Source of the DNA: Oscillospiraceae bacterium
GTDB taxonomy: Bacteria > Bacillota > Clostridia > Oscillospirales > Ruminococcaceae
NCBI GenBank assembly: GCA_022791945.1
Contig: JAAVZY010000115.1
Coordinates: 1-43,480, forward strand
DNA: 43,480 bases
Reading direction: 5' to 3'
Part shown: positions 16,731-24,868 of the stretch, in pieces
Layout: each line of letters opens with the position of its first letter
Numbering within the stretch: position 1 is the first letter of the stretch
Translations under genes and position numbers: made by a program
The notes under the pieces: generated by a model
Told to the model about the DNA's origin: nothing
What the model saw: the letters and a program-made list of their open reading frames with translations, nothing else
Database searches by the model: none

Positions 16731-17396
16731 TCTCTGCGTGGTCGGGGAAGACCTCGAGGGCTCTGCCCAAGGGTCAAAGCCGCAGGCTTTGACCCTGCGA
16801 GCCTCCTGCCAAGGGGAAGGGATTCCCCTTGGATTCCCATTATTTGAAGGGCTTTTTTAAGGGCGGAAAAAGGGGTGGTTGAGTCTGTACAGACTTCCGG
16901 TTTCCTGCCACGCAGTCAGTCTGATTCCCGCAGTACGCTTTTTTCGTAAAGAAAAAAGCTCCACCCTGCGTGCGGGATACGCCCTGCGCCGCACCGGAGC
17001 TTCTGCGCAGACTCTGTTGGGCGCAGGAACCCCTTGCCCCCCTTGTATTCCGCTTCTGACGAAGCGGCGGGGGAGGGCCAGGAGCGAAGCGGATGGCGGG
17101 GGGATTTCGAACGTCGCACCATGCTCCCTCCCCGTAGAGAGTATGAGCGCAGCAGAGCACGCTCGGGACTTTCTGCGTCGTACTGTCTGCGCCGCCTATG
17201 GGGATGAATTTTTTCTTTACGAAAAAATGGGTAGGCGGGCGATCGTCATTGTGGGAAGTGTCAGCGGGGAAGGCCCCCCACCCCCCAAAAAAATTTACGG
17301 GAATCCAAGGGGATTTAATCCCCTTGGCGAGTGCTCGAGAGCAGAGCTCTCGAGGTCTTGCCCTTAGCAGAGCTCTCGCGGCCTTCCCCCAGGAAA
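16731..17396. repeat. Nested-palindrome element, copy 4 (A-end left, B-end right), divergent centre
   Basis: The left tip TCTCTGCGTGGTCGG starts 11 bp after argB. It is followed by the CTCGAGGG arm, the GGGTCAAAGCC-gca-GGCTTTGACCC hairpin, CCAAGGGG/CCCCTTGG, GAGTCTGTACAGACTT (16881-16896) and the A-end T6/A6 hairpin near 16939-16961. The B-end hairpin with GGGTAGGCGGGCGATCG is near 17208-17241. The right AAGTCT palindrome is lost. The centre (about 17010-17110) holds a CCGCTTC...GAAGCGG hairpin and shares little with the centres of other copies. Confidence 0.88.
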
Positions 17397-17406
17397 GGAT
17401 GATTCT

Positions 17407-18594
17407 ATGGACATACGGCAGGCAGATCGGGAATATATCATTGGCACCTACCGGCGGCAGGAGCCTGTGCTGGTGCGGGGACGGGGCGCGCGGTGCTGGG
17501 ATCAGGAAGGGAAGGAGTACCTGGACTTCGGCGCGGGCATCGGCGTGAATTCCCTGGGCTTCTGCGACCCGGAATGGGCCGACGCGGTAGCCGCTCAGGC
17601 CCGCACCCTCCAGCACGCCTCCAACCTGTACTACACCCTCCCCGGTGTGGAGCTGGCTAAGACGCTCTGTCTCCGCACCGGCTACCGGAAAGCGCTTTTC
17701 TGCAACTCCGGCGCGGAGGCCAACGAATGCGCCATCAAGCTGGCCCGGAAATACAGCTTTGACAAATACGGCCCCGATTCCGGTCGGAACAAAATCCTCT
17801 GCCTAGGGAATTCCTTCCATGGCCGCACCGTCACCACCCTCTCCGCTACCGGGCAGGACGTGTTCCACAACTACTATTTCCCCTTTACCGAGGGCTTTGC
17901 GTTTGCCCCCGCCAACGACTTGGACGCGGCTCTTGCTTTGCTGGAACAGGGCGGCTTCTGCGGAGTTCTTGTTGAGCTGATCCAGGGGGAGGGCGGCGTG
18001 AATCCGCTGGAGCCGCACTATGTCTCCGCCCTCTCCGGCTACTGCCGGGAGCATGACCTGCTTCTGCTGGCAGACGAGGTGCAGACCGGCATCGGGCGCA
18101 CCGGCCAGCTTCTGGCAAGCCGGTGGTTTCAGGACGCCCTGGGCGCTCCCCTCCTTCCGGACATCACCACCCTGGCGAAGGGGTTGGGCGGCGGGCTGCC
18201 CATTGGCGCAGTGCTCACCAATGAGCGCACCTGCAATGTGATGGGCCCCTCCGATCACGGCACTACCTTTGGCGGAAATCCCGTAGCCTGCGCCGGCGCG
18301 CTGACGGTCATGAGCCGCCTCAGCGACGCCTTTCTGGAGGAGGTGCGCCGGAAGGGGGAGATCCTCCGCCATGCGCTGGGGAATATTCCGGAAATCGCTG
18401 GAATCAGCGGCCTGGGACTGATGCTCGGCCTCAGCCTTCGCACCCAAAAGGCTCCGGAGGTGGTCAAGGAGTGCATCCGCCTGGGGCTGCTCCCCCTGAC
18501 TGCCAAGGAAAAGGTCCGCCTCCTCCCGCCCCTGAGCATTACCGACGAGGAGCTGTCCCGGGGCGCGGACATACTGAGGCAGGCGCTTACATGA
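17407..18594 (+). CDS. argD: Acetylornithine aminotransferase
   Basis: This PLP enzyme of the class III aminotransferase fold converts N-acetylglutamate semialdehyde plus glutamate to N-acetylornithine. The 395-residue protein shows FCNSGAEANECAIKLAR (about residue 98-114), the PLP-binding LLADEVQTGIGRTG (about residue 219-232) and the Schiff-base lysine in TTLAKGLGGGLPIGA (about residue 255-269). AGGAAAGG precedes the ATG. Repeat elements stand on both sides, so the gene is an island within the arg cluster, still in the same direction. Ornithine or succinylornithine transamination cannot be excluded but context favours ArgD. Confidence 0.95.
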   Translation: MDIRQADREYIIGTYRRQEPVLVRGRGARCWDQEGKEYLDFGAGIGVNSLGFCDPEWADAVAAQARTLQHASNLYYTLPGVELAKTLCLRTGYRKALFCNSGAEANECAIKLARKYSFDKYGPDSGRNKILCLGNSFHGRTVTTLSATGQDVFHNYYFPFTEGFAFAPANDLDAALALLEQGGFCGVLVELIQGEGGVNPLEPHYVSALSGYCREHDLLLLADEVQTGIGRTGQLLASRWFQDALGAPLLPDITTLAKGLGGGLPIGAVLTNERTCNVMGPSDHGTTFGGNPVACAGALTVMSRLSDAFLEEVRRKGEILRHALGNIPEIAGISGLGLMLGLSLRTQKAPEVVKECIRLGLLPLTAKEKVRLLPPLSITDEELSRGADILRQALT

Positions 18595-18608
18595 GGGCCT
18601 GCGTGGGA

Positions 18609-19090
18609 TCTCTGCGTGCGTGGTCGGGCAAGGCCGCGAGGCTCTGCCTCGCGCTCCGCCAAGGGGGCCTGGCCCCCCCCCTTGGATTCCCATCTTTTTA
18701 AGGGCGGAAAAGGGGTGGGGTTAAGTCTGTACAGACTTCCCTCCTCCTGTCACGCAGACAGTCTGATTCACGCAGTACGCTTTTTTCGTAAAGAAAAAAG
18801 CTCCCCCTGCGTGCGGGATAGTTCCTGTGGCGCACAGGGTTCCTGCGCAGAACCCGCTCATACTTTCTGCGTCGCAGCCCTTGCGCCGCACGCAGAGCTG
18901 AATTTTTTCCTTACGAAAAAATGGGTAGGCGGGCGATCGTCCCTGCGGGAAGTACCAGCGAGGTAGGGGACGGGCGCAAAGCGCCCGTCCCCACCCCCCA
19001 AAAAAAATTACGGGTTCCAAGGGGATTTAGATCCCCGATGCGTCGTGAAACGACGCATCGCAGAGGCTTGGGGACAGCGTCCCCAAGGTC
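18609..19090. repeat. Nested-palindrome element, copy 5 (A-end left, B-end right)
   Basis: From left to right: tip TCTCTGCG plus CGCGAGGC-tct-GCCTCGCG hairpin, a C-rich CCAAGGGGGCC palindrome, AAGTCTGTACAGACTT (18723-18738), the A-end hairpin near 18780-18802, a short centre, and the B-end hairpin near 18901-18923 with GGCGGGCGATCG. To the right, GGGGACGGGCGC-aaa-GCGCCCGTCCCC is an added perfect hairpin near 18967-18993. The right end then has GATGCGTCGT-gaa-ACGACGCATC in place of the second CCAAGGGG arm and finishes in GGGGACAGCGTCCCC. It ends directly at the argF ribosome binding site. Confidence 0.88.
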
Positions 19091-19107
19091 TTATGAAAGG
19101 AGCTGTC

Positions 19108-20016
19108 ATGATGAATCATTTCCTGAAGCTGCTGGATCTCTCCGGCGATGAGATTCTGGAGCTGCTGAACACAGCCGATCAGCTGAAATATGAACAGAAA
19201 AACGGCATTCCCCACCGGAGGCTGGAGGGGAAAACCCTGGCGATGATTTTCCAGAAATCCTCCACCCGCACCCGTGTTTCCTTTGAGACGGGAATGTATC
19301 AGCTGGGCGGCCACGCCCTAGTGATGAACGCCGCCGATCTCCAGATGGGCCGGGGCGAGCCGATTCAGGATACCGCCCGGGTGCTCTCCCGGTACTGCGA
19401 CGGGATCATGATCCGCACCTACGCCCAGGAGGATGTGGAGGCCCTGGCTTCGGAGGGCTCCATCCCGGTGGTCAACGGCCTGACGGATTTCAGCCATCCC
19501 TGCCAGATCCTGGCGGATCTCATGACCATCCGGGAATACAAGCACGTGCTGTCCGGACTGAAGCTGGCCTTCATCGGGGATGCGAACAATATGTCCAACT
19601 CCCTGATTGTGGGGTGCCTGAAGGTAGGGATGCAGATCTCTGTAGCCTGCCCGGAGAAGTATCCGTTTGATCCTCGGATTCTGGAATTTGCCAAAGCCTA
19701 TGAGGGCTTCCGGCTCACCACCGATCCCAGGGCGGCGGCCCAGGGGGCGGACGTGCTGGAGACGGACGTATGGGCCTCCATGGGGGATGAGGGGGAAGCG
19801 GAGCAGCGCAGGCGCGACTTTGCCGGCTACCAGATCAACGGGGATCTGCTGGCTCTTGCCAAGCCGGACTGTATGGTGCTGCACTGCCTGCCGGCCCACC
19901 GCGGCGAGGAAATCACCGCCGAAGCCTTCGAGAGCCACGCGGATCAGATCTTCGATGAGGCCGAAAACCGTCTCCATGCACAGAAGGCCGTGCTCGTCAG
20001 CTGCATGGGCGCTTAA
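19108..20016 (+). CDS. argF: Ornithine carbamoyltransferase
   Basis: The enzyme makes citrulline from ornithine and carbamoyl phosphate. The carbamoyl-phosphate loop FQKSSTRTRVSFE (about residue 46-58) and the ornithine/catalytic loop VLHCLPAHRGEEI (about residue 260-272) are both intact, and the length (302 residues) is normal. AAAGGAG at 19096-19102 supports a start at 19108 or 19111; the open frame upstream to 19045 is repeat DNA. It is the last gene of the arginine cluster. carAB, which would supply carbamoyl phosphate, is not in the window. Confidence 0.96.
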   Translation: MMNHFLKLLDLSGDEILELLNTADQLKYEQKNGIPHRRLEGKTLAMIFQKSSTRTRVSFETGMYQLGGHALVMNAADLQMGRGEPIQDTARVLSRYCDGIMIRTYAQEDVEALASEGSIPVVNGLTDFSHPCQILADLMTIREYKHVLSGLKLAFIGDANNMSNSLIVGCLKVGMQISVACPEKYPFDPRILEFAKAYEGFRLTTDPRAAAQGADVLETDVWASMGDEGEAEQRRRDFAGYQINGDLLALAKPDCMVLHCLPAHRGEEITAEAFESHADQIFDEAENRLHAQKAVLVSCMGA

Positions 20017-20018
20017 GA

Positions 20019-20073
20019 TCTCTGCGCGGTTGGAAGGACAAGACCTCGAGGGCAGAGCCCTCGAGGTCTTGTC
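20019..20073. repeat. Solo outer hairpin of the repeat family after argF; likely convergent terminator
   Basis: The tip TCTCTGCGCGGTTGGAAGG is followed by GACAAGACCTCGAGGG (20037-20052), perfectly complementary to 20058-20073 around a 5-nt loop. It lies between convergent argF and the DHHW gene, whose TGA falls inside the right arm. The stem is stable enough to stop transcription but there is no T-run. Confidence 0.7.
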
Positions 20074-21205
20074 AGCTGGTCATTTTCAGCACGCCCACGT
20101 CCTCACAGAAGGTGACCGCGTTATAGAGAACCATTATATCCGTAGCGGGGTGCTCCTCCCGGAAGGACTTCAGGCTGCCATTATAGTAGCGGAGATCCAG
20201 CAGGATTACCTGCTCGTATTCGTCCGCCAGGAAGGGCGCGATGCTGTGGGCGTAGGAATCCTTTACCAGCAGCAGGGCCTTTCCGTTCTTCTCCGGGCCG
20301 GTGATGACGGTCACGGCATGGTTCCCGCCCAGAAAGTAGGAGTATTTATCCTTCTTGCTCAGATACCGCTCGTCGTAAAGCCCTTCCAACCCCTCCTTCC
20401 CCAGATCGAACTCCAGACGATAGTCCCGTGGCTCCTGGGGGAAATAGGCATGGATGGTGTCCGGCTGAGTGTCGGAAAGACGGGCCTTGCTGTAGATGGT
20501 GCCATAGAATGCATCCGACACCGCCCGCACCTCAAAGTCCGTCTCCGGCTCCAGGCCCAGGCTCCGGCACCACTGGACGTACGCCAGATAAGCCCCTTGG
20601 GTGGTCCAATGATGGTCTGTCCTGTAGTACAGCTGATCCCCCCGGGCGGCGGCTTCCCGGAAGGCGGGCAGCAGCTCCACCCAGCACTCCTGGGGAATCT
20701 CCCGGCGGATCTGCTCAAACAGAGCCTCCTGGCTGAACTCCGGGGCATAGGCAGGCAGCTTGTCCCGCAGCAGCTCGCCAGCGGTGGGAGCGATGAGCAC
20801 CCGCACGTGCTCCGCCCCCAGCTCCTCCGCCGCCTCATTGACAAAGGCGGTCAGCCGGGGGATATTTTTTTCCGCCTGGGGATCCAGGACGGGATGCTTT
20901 TCAATCAGATAACCGTCTTTGGCAAAATAAACGCCGTTGGTATCCCGCTTTCCCAGCAGATACTCGCTCTGGGTCTTGACCCCGATGAAGGCGTCCCGGC
21001 CCGGGAACTGGTCGGTGACATACTTCTCCGCCTCCGCGGTGAACTTCCCGTTGAAAAGCCGCTCCAGGGTCAGCTTGGGACGCTGCTGGAGGTATTTGTT
21101 TTCCATCTCGGAAAAGGCCCGGTCCGGGGTGAGCAGGTTTACCAGGGACAGCCCGAAAATCAGCGCCAGAAATACCGCGGCGGTCAGCAGATGTTTTCTT
21201 TTCAA
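20072..21205 (-). CDS. DHHW-family extracytoplasmic protein (AlgX/AlgJ-like SGNH)
   Basis: The 377-residue protein has an N-terminal signal anchor (about residues 5-24) and the family motif YRTDHHWTTQGAY (DHHW at 197-200), with a later LLVKDSYAHSIAPFL carrying the presumed catalytic serine. Such proteins act with MBOAT acyltransferases to O-acetylate extracellular polysaccharide or cell-wall polymers. The gene starts with TTG at 21205, 16 bp after the MBOAT stop, with GGGGGTGA placed 6 nt upstream. The acceptor polymer is unknown. Confidence in the family is high; the acyl-transfer role is inferred from family and neighbour. Confidence 0.85.
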   Translation of the reverse strand: MKRKHLLTAAVFLALIFGLSLVNLLTPDRAFSEMENKYLQQRPKLTLERLFNGKFTAEAEKYVTDQFPGRDAFIGVKTQSEYLLGKRDTNGVYFAKDGYLIEKHPVLDPQAEKNIPRLTAFVNEAAEELGAEHVRVLIAPTAGELLRDKLPAYAPEFSQEALFEQIRREIPQECWVELLPAFREAAARGDQLYYRTDHHWTTQGAYLAYVQWCRSLGLEPETDFEVRAVSDAFYGTIYSKARLSDTQPDTIHAYFPQEPRDYRLEFDLGKEGLEGLYDERYLSKKDKYSYFLGGNHAVTVITGPEKNGKALLLVKDSYAHSIAPFLADEYEQVILLDLRYYNGSLKSFREEHPATDIMVLYNAVTFCEDVGVLKMTS

Positions 21206-21221
21206 AGCAGTTCACCCCCGG

Positions 21222-22643
21222 CTAAAATCTGAAGTAGAGGAAAGGATTGTAGCTGGCGTCCACCAGATAGGCCACCGACAGCAGAAGGATCCCCGCGAAG
21301 GCCGCGTTCTGGGCAAGGGCCAGGGGCAGGGAATCCGGCTTCAGCCGGGCGGAAATCCATCCCAGGAGCCGCTTGCCCCAGTCCATGCTGGCGAAGAACA
21401 GGATCACCAGCATGGGCAGGCTGGTGTAAAGCAGGTAGAGGCTCCGTCCGTCCGCAAGCCCCGCGCCGGTCATGCCGAACATGGCCTGTACATAGGAAAG
21501 CCCGGCGGAGAGATTGTCGAAGGCGAAGATCACCCAGCTGATCAGAACCAGGAACATGGTGTACAGGTGCGCTGTCCACCGGGGAGCGTTTTTCAGCCAT
21601 TTCAGCAGGAACAGCTTCTCCAGAATCAGCAGAACGCCAAAGTATACTCCCCAGAGCATAAAGTTCCAGCTGGCCCCGTGCCAGAAGCCGGTCAGCAGCC
21701 AAACGATGAGCAGATTGCAGATCTGCCGGGCCATGCCCTTCCGGTTCCCTCCCAGGGGGATGTATACATACTCCTTGAACCAGGTGGACAGGGAGATATG
21801 CCACCGCCGCCAGAAATCCGTAATGCTTACAGCCTGATAGGGATAGTTGAAGTTCTCCAGGAAATGGAAGCCGAACATCCTGCCCAGGCCGATGGCCATA
21901 TCCGAATAGCCGGAAAAGTCAAAATAAATCTGGAAGGCAAAGGCAAAGATCCCGATCCAAGCAGTGAGCACCGGGGTGTTCGCCGCTCCCAGGCCGCTGA
22001 TCTCCTCCCAGAGCAGGCCCACATTGTTGGCCAGCAGCACCTTCTTCCCCAGGCCGCACATGAACCGGCTGATCCCGGCGGAGAAATCCTCCAGGGTTTC
22101 CCGACGGCTGTCCAGCTCCTCCGCCACGGTCTGGTAGCGGACGATGGGACCGGCGATCAGCTGGGGAAAGAGCACCACATAGGCCCCGAAGGACACAATG
22201 CTGCGCTGAACCCTGGTATCCCCCCGGTAAACGTCGATCACATAGGAAAGAATCTGGAAGGTATAGAAGGAAATACCGATGGGCAGAGCAATTCTCAGCA
22301 GGGGGAGCTGGGTATGAAGGATGCCGTTGATATTTCCCAAAAAGAAGTCCGTGTATTTAAAAAAGGCCAGCAGGCCCAGGTTGCTGGCGACTGCAAAAAT
22401 CACCGTCCACCTGGCTCCCTGCTCCTTCCCCCGCTGCCGGCAGCGATCCACCAGCAGACCCAGGAAGAAGTCCAGCACAATGGTAAACAGCATGAGGAAC
22501 ACATACATGGGCTCCCCCCAGGCGTAAAAGAACAGGCTGAAAACCAGGAGCACCCCATTGCGCAGCTTCTTCGGCACCAGGAAATAGATCAGCAGCACCG
22601 CGGGAAGAAACAGGAACAGAAACAGCAGGCTGGAAAATACCAT
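21222..22643 (-). CDS. MBOAT-family O-acyltransferase (AlgI/DltB/PatA-like)
   Basis: This 473-residue, about ten-pass membrane protein moves acyl groups from inside to outside for polymer O-acylation. MVFSSLLFLFLFLPAVLLIYFL is the standard family N-terminus, SITDFWRRWHISLSTWFKEYVYIPLGGNRKG the conserved middle, and GFWHGASWNFMLWG holds the catalytic histidine. The ATG at 22643 is chosen over the one at 22661 because it gives the usual N-terminus and has AAAGGG about 10 nt upstream. It is co-directional with the DUF4358 lipoprotein upstream and the DHHW protein downstream. Confidence 0.93.
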   Translation of the reverse strand: MVFSSLLFLFLFLPAVLLIYFLVPKKLRNGVLLVFSLFFYAWGEPMYVFLMLFTIVLDFFLGLLVDRCRQRGKEQGARWTVIFAVASNLGLLAFFKYTDFFLGNINGILHTQLPLLRIALPIGISFYTFQILSYVIDVYRGDTRVQRSIVSFGAYVVLFPQLIAGPIVRYQTVAEELDSRRETLEDFSAGISRFMCGLGKKVLLANNVGLLWEEISGLGAANTPVLTAWIGIFAFAFQIYFDFSGYSDMAIGLGRMFGFHFLENFNYPYQAVSITDFWRRWHISLSTWFKEYVYIPLGGNRKGMARQICNLLIVWLLTGFWHGASWNFMLWGVYFGVLLILEKLFLLKWLKNAPRWTAHLYTMFLVLISWVIFAFDNLSAGLSYVQAMFGMTGAGLADGRSLYLLYTSLPMLVILFFASMDWGKRLLGWISARLKPDSLPLALAQNAAFAGILLLSVAYLVDASYNPFLYFRF

Positions 22644-22692
22644 GGAGCAGGTCCCTTTCATTGATTGATGGTGAGCCGAAGCAGAGAGAGTC

Positions 22693-22723
22693 GCCCGAAG
22701 GAGGCGTCCTGCCTCCTTCGGGC
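22693..22723. terminator. Strong hairpin between DUF4358 and MBOAT genes
   Basis: GCCCGAAGGAGGC (22693-22705) and its exact complement (22711-22723) form a 13-bp stem with a 5-nt loop. It could attenuate or protect the transcript; no T-run follows, so full termination is doubtful. Confidence 0.5.
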
Positions 22724-22731
22724 CGGTTTGG

Positions 22732-23385
22732 CTATTTGCCCAGAGCCTCTTTGATCAGGTCAATGACTCTCTGGTTTTCTCCCTGATAGTAGGTGAGCTG
22801 GTCCTCCTCGCTCATATCCATAGCTTCGTCGTTTGTCTCCCCGAGAAGCACCATGAACACGTAGTTGTCAAACCGCTCCACCCGGGCCGCCTGAACCTTG
22901 GCCAGATTCATGGGGTACTGCATGGTATCCCCGGCGATCTTGTCCCGGTAGGCGGTGAGGGCTTTTTCCACTTCGCCGGCGGCCTCGTCGCTGACTGCCT
23001 CAATGGCGACAAACTGATCCACATGGGCGCTCATCATAGGCATTTCGGCAATGAAGTCCTTGACCCATTCCTTCTTAACGCCATAGCGCTCCTCCAGCTG
23101 ATCCTCCTCAACGGCCATGTTTGCCGTATAGGCCTCGCCAAAGAGCTCCTTAACGCCGGTGTGGATGCCGGAAAGAACGCCTTCAACAGCCTCCCCGGCG
23201 TCACTGGCGGCGGAGCTGATATCGGAAACGATTTCGCTGGAATCTGTGCCGCCGGAGCTTGCTTCGGAGCTTACCCCGGAGGAGCTGCTCCCGTCACTGT
23301 CGTTCCGGGGCGTACAGCCGGCCATGACTGCCAGCGCCGTCAGGGCGGCCAGCGTCAGAGAGAGCAGGCGTGTTTTCTTTTTCAT
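22732..23385 (-). CDS. DUF4358 domain-containing lipoprotein
   Basis: The 217-residue product has a lipoprotein signal ending in LAVMAGC (Cys23), then a Ser/Gly/Asp-rich linker (about residues 24-65), then an alpha/beta domain with AKVQAARVERFDNYVFMVLLG and ITYYQGENQRVIDLI-like QLTYYQGENQRVIDLIKEAL at the C-terminus, the DUF4358 pattern. The function of DUF4358 is not known, but it recurs beside MBOAT and DHHW genes in Clostridia, which suggests an accessory surface role in polymer acylation. GGAGG lies 9 nt before the ATG. An N-terminal extension of about 30 residues is low complexity. Confidence 0.8.
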   Translation of the reverse strand: MKKKTRLLSLTLAALTALAVMAGCTPRNDSDGSSSSGVSSEASSGGTDSSEIVSDISSAASDAGEAVEGVLSGIHTGVKELFGEAYTANMAVEEDQLEERYGVKKEWVKDFIAEMPMMSAHVDQFVAIEAVSDEAAGEVEKALTAYRDKIAGDTMQYPMNLAKVQAARVERFDNYVFMVLLGETNDEAMDMSEEDQLTYYQGENQRVIDLIKEALGK

Positions 23386-23616
23386 CGTGATTTTCCTCCT
23401 TCGGCGGCGCGGTTTCGGACAAGGCCCGCAGGAGCCCCATTGTGATACGCCGCCTCATCTCTTAGTATCGTTTTTTTGTATCCGCCTATACGCGTCAGGA
23501 CGCCGGAAAAATTGGACGGAAATCTTTCCTGTCCCGGAGGCGGCTACATGAGGAATATCCCAGAGTCTGGAAAAAGGTTGCAGAAAAATTGGCGGTTCCT
23601 TCCAAAAGGGGGCGGA

Positions 23617-24543
23617 TTAGAATTTCTTTTTCCAAAAAAAGAGCCCGGCCGCCCCTACCAGCACCAGCGACAGAAGCAGCGCGAACCAGGTATAGGGCGC
23701 GTACCCGTCCAGATCCAGCATATTCATGCCGTAAAAGCTGAAAATCATAGAAGGAATGGCCAGCAGGGTGGTCATAATGGTCAGGATCTTCATCACATCG
23801 TTCAGGCTGTTGTTGATGATGGAGGCGGTGGCGTCCATGGTGTGGGAAAGGATGGTGGAGTAAATGGTAGACATTTCCACCGCCTGCTTGAATTCAATGA
23901 TCACATCCTCCAGCAGATCCTGATCCTCCTCATAGAGGCGGATCACCCGGCCCCGGAGGATTTTTTCCAAGGTGATCTCGTTGGCCTTCAGGGAGGTAGA
24001 AAAGTAGGTCAGGGACTTCTGCAGCCCCATCAGCTGAACCAGGTCTTTATTCTTCATGGTCTTTTGCAGTTCCATCTCCATATGGCTGGACATTTTATTG
24101 ATATGCTTCAGTCGGATGAGGAAGCTTTGGGCCACCCGCAGCAGGATGGTCAGCAGAAAACGGGTTTTCATGTGGGTCTGGACGTTTTTGACAAAGCCTT
24201 TGGCAATGTCGGTGACTGCGGAGGTTTCGTTGAGGCAGACGGTGACCACGTTCCGGGGCGTGATGATAATGCCCACCGGCATGGTGGTATAGACCAGATG
24301 CTTTCCTTCGGCGGTAGCAAGGGGGGCGTCCACGATGATCAGGGTCTGTTCCTCCTCCACTTCGATCCGGGAGGACTCCTCCTCATCCAAAGCGGCGCTG
24401 ACAAAGTCCCGTTCCAGGCTGAGCTGCTCGATGAGGTACTCCATTTCGTCCAGCGTAGGGCTGACAGCGTTCACCCAGCAGCCGTCGGTGATGCTGTCCG
24501 TCTGAACGACAGCGTTGTCAATGGTTTTGTAAAAGCCCAGCAT
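23617..24543 (-). CDS. corA: CorA-family divalent cation transporter
   Basis: The 308-residue protein has a soluble alpha/beta N-terminal domain, a long helical stretch and two C-terminal membrane helices. The pore signature GMN lies in FSFYGMNML at about residue 273, and the protein ends in a lysine-rich tail (FFWKKKF). CorA proteins form pentameric Mg2+ channels; some members of the family carry Zn2+ or Co2+ instead. GGGAGGG precedes the ATG. It is monocistronic as far as can be seen. No M-box-type leader was recognised. Confidence 0.92.
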   Translation of the reverse strand: MLGFYKTIDNAVVQTDSITDGCWVNAVSPTLDEMEYLIEQLSLERDFVSAALDEEESSRIEVEEEQTLIIVDAPLATAEGKHLVYTTMPVGIIITPRNVVTVCLNETSAVTDIAKGFVKNVQTHMKTRFLLTILLRVAQSFLIRLKHINKMSSHMEMELQKTMKNKDLVQLMGLQKSLTYFSTSLKANEITLEKILRGRVIRLYEEDQDLLEDVIIEFKQAVEMSTIYSTILSHTMDATASIINNSLNDVMKILTIMTTLLAIPSMIFSFYGMNMLDLDGYAPYTWFALLLSLVLVGAAGLFFWKKKF

Positions 24544-24599
24544 AGGTGACGTTCCCTCCCCCGGAAATCCATTTTGCGATAAAGCTATATGCTATATAT

Positions 24600-24628
24600 A
24601 GTATATCCGATTTCCCCCCAAATGGCAA
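24600..24628 (-). promoter_or_regulatory. corA promoter
   Basis: On the minus strand, TTGCCA (24623-24628) and TATACT (24600-24605) are separated by 17 bp, about 57 bp upstream of the corA start. Confidence 0.65.
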
Positions 24629-24649
24629 GTCCCCGGCATCCGGCAGGTG

Positions 24650-24765
24650 GGAAAGACCTCGAGGGCTCTGCCCTCGAGGTCCTGCCAAAGGGACGCGTCC
24701 CTTTGGAATCCCTTCCCCTTGGCAGAGCGCAAGACAGAGTCTCGCGGCCTTGCCCTTCCCGGCCG
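24650..24765. repeat. Coreless nested-palindrome element (outer modules only)
   Basis: AAGACCTCGAGGGC-tct-GCCCTCGAGGTC is followed by CCAAAGGGA-cg-style palindrome ending TCCCTTTGG. It joins at once to a right-hand outer end (CCCCTTGGCAGAGCGC...CTCGCGGCCTTGCCC, in two pieces). No A-end, B-end or AAGTCT palindrome remains, so this looks like a deletion product joining left and right ends. It lies between the divergent corA and HAD promoters. Confidence 0.75.
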
Positions 24766-24797
24766 CGCAGAGATCCCGAACAGGCTCCCTGGATGGA

Positions 24798-24826
24798 TTG
24801 ACAGGGCAGCGGCTATCCATTACAAT
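24798..24826 (+). promoter_or_regulatory. Promoter of the HAD/ABC-F pair
   Basis: A perfect TTGACA (24798-24803), 17-bp spacer and TACAAT (24821-24826) stand 43 bp upstream of the HAD start. Confidence 0.75.
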
Positions 24827-24868
24827 AATACCAGAGCGTCAGCATAAAGACGAAAGGGGCGGTCTGAT

